Shown here piece by piece: positions 14,201-14,683 of a stretch of DNA of 14,683 bases. The DNA is from Victivallaceae bacterium (GTDB taxonomy: Bacteria > Verrucomicrobiota > Lentisphaeria > Victivallales > Victivallaceae). The position numbers and the translations under genes are program-made. Location: contig JAQVVK010000037.1 of assembly GCA_028698975.1 (NCBI GenBank), positions 1-14,683 on the forward strand, in the 5' to 3' direction. The notes under the pieces were generated by a model that was given only the letters and a program-made list of their open reading frames with translations, was not told where the DNA came from and did no database searches. Each line of letters opens with the position of its first letter. Positions within the stretch are counted from its first letter, which is position 1.

Positions 14201-14683
14201 ATGGATTTCAAAACGCTATCCGCTCGCATCGCCGCCGCCGGGCAGTCGCATCTGCTCACTTATTGGGATAATCTCTCCGACGCGGAACGCGCCGAATATG
14301 CCGCCCAGCTTGAAAATGTCGATTTTGAAGGGCTTGCCAAGCTGGTCAACGATTATGTCATCAATCGCCCCAAGACCGGGATACCGGCCGATCTCGGCCC
14401 GGCTCCCTATTTCCCGCTTCAGCCGCGTGACGCGGCGCAAAAGCAGCTTTATTCAGACGCGTACCGGCGCGGCGTCGAACTTTTACAGCAGGGGCGGGTC
14501 AGCTGCCTGACCGTGGCGGGCGGGCAGGGCACCCGTCTGGGGTTCAACGCGCCCAAGGGGACTTATCCGATCGGCCCGGTTTCCGGTCGGCCGCTGTTTC
14601 GTTATTTTGCCGAATCGATCGCCCGGACCGGTGAGAAATACGGTCGTCCGATCACCTGGTACATCATGACCAGCATGCTTAAC
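14201..14683 (+). CDS. UDPGP-family nucleotidyltransferase (UDP-N-acetylglucosamine/UDP-glucose pyrophosphorylase, UAP1-like), 3' end cut by window
   Basis: The first 161 residues are present. After a helical N-terminal region with FEGLAKLVNDYV (about 42-53) and YSDAYRRGVELLQQGRV (about 84-100), there is the nucleotide-binding signature VAGGQGTRLGFNAPKG (105-120) of the UDPGP family, followed by PLFRYFAESI and ITWYIMTS. This arrangement matches eukaryote-like UAP1/AGX proteins, which join UTP to GlcNAc-1-phosphate (or GalNAc-, Glc-1-phosphate) to make UDP-sugars. It is not the bacterial GlmU type or the GalU type. Substrate choice depends on residues beyond the edge. The ATG at 14201 has AAGGAG 7 nt upstream. 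UDP-sugars feed cell-wall and exopolysaccharide synthesis, which fits an organism with an exosortase, but the gene has its own promoter and no direct operon link to that locus. Confidence 0.88.
   Translation, partial: MDFKTLSARIAAAGQSHLLTYWDNLSDAERAEYAAQLENVDFEGLAKLVNDYVINRPKTGIPADLGPAPYFPLQPRDAAQKQLYSDAYRRGVELLQQGRVSCLTVAGGQGTRLGFNAPKGTYPIGPVSGRPLFRYFAESIARTGEKYGRPITWYIMTSMLN

Overview
The window is GC-rich, Gram-negative-type chromosomal DNA with tightly packed genes, AT-rich promoters and clear Shine-Dalgarno (SD) sequences. Several traits together suggest a member of the Planctomycetes-Verrucomicrobia-Chlamydiae group, with Lentisphaerota/Victivallales-like my best guess: an exosortase locus, a DksA-type protein with a Lys/Ala-rich tail next to lspA, a UDPGP-family pyrophosphorylase of the eukaryote-like type, and a class II aldolase-SDR fusion beside rhaA. 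The taxonomy is inference. I see no mobile element, tRNA, rRNA or CRISPR array, and no gene-free stretch longer than about 200 bp.

Left arm, all on the minus strand (1-5658). Read in the direction of transcription, the first pair is rseP (site-2 membrane protease, here with three PDZ-like domains) and ispG (MEP isoprenoid pathway), overlapping by 38 nt. After a short intergenic region with its own promoter comes a rhamnose-catabolic pair: rhaA (L-rhamnose isomerase) and a bifunctional class II aldolase/short-chain dehydrogenase that runs off the left edge.

A divergent promoter region (5659-5853) separates this arm from the rightward genes. It carries an ATTGTT-N3-AACAAT palindrome.

Right arm A, plus strand (5854-11197), is the most distinctive part. 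It reads: a membrane-anchored TPR protein, an exosortase with its Cys/Arg/His triad, a small multi-pass membrane ORF, an EpsI-like exosortase-associated protein, and a GAF-PAS-receiver protein with no histidine kinase domain. Genes touch or overlap, so this is probably one operon for protein sorting or surface/exopolysaccharide work with a linked signalling protein. The small membrane ORF and the EpsI-like ORF lie in the same frame, separated only by a TAA and three codons. They may be one gene broken by a nonsense change, or two coupled genes.

Right arm B (11325-14137) is dksA-like, lspA and pepF-like, coupled or overlapping, behind their own promoter. Right arm C starts at 14201 with a UDP-sugar pyrophosphorylase, again behind its own promoter, and runs off the right edge.
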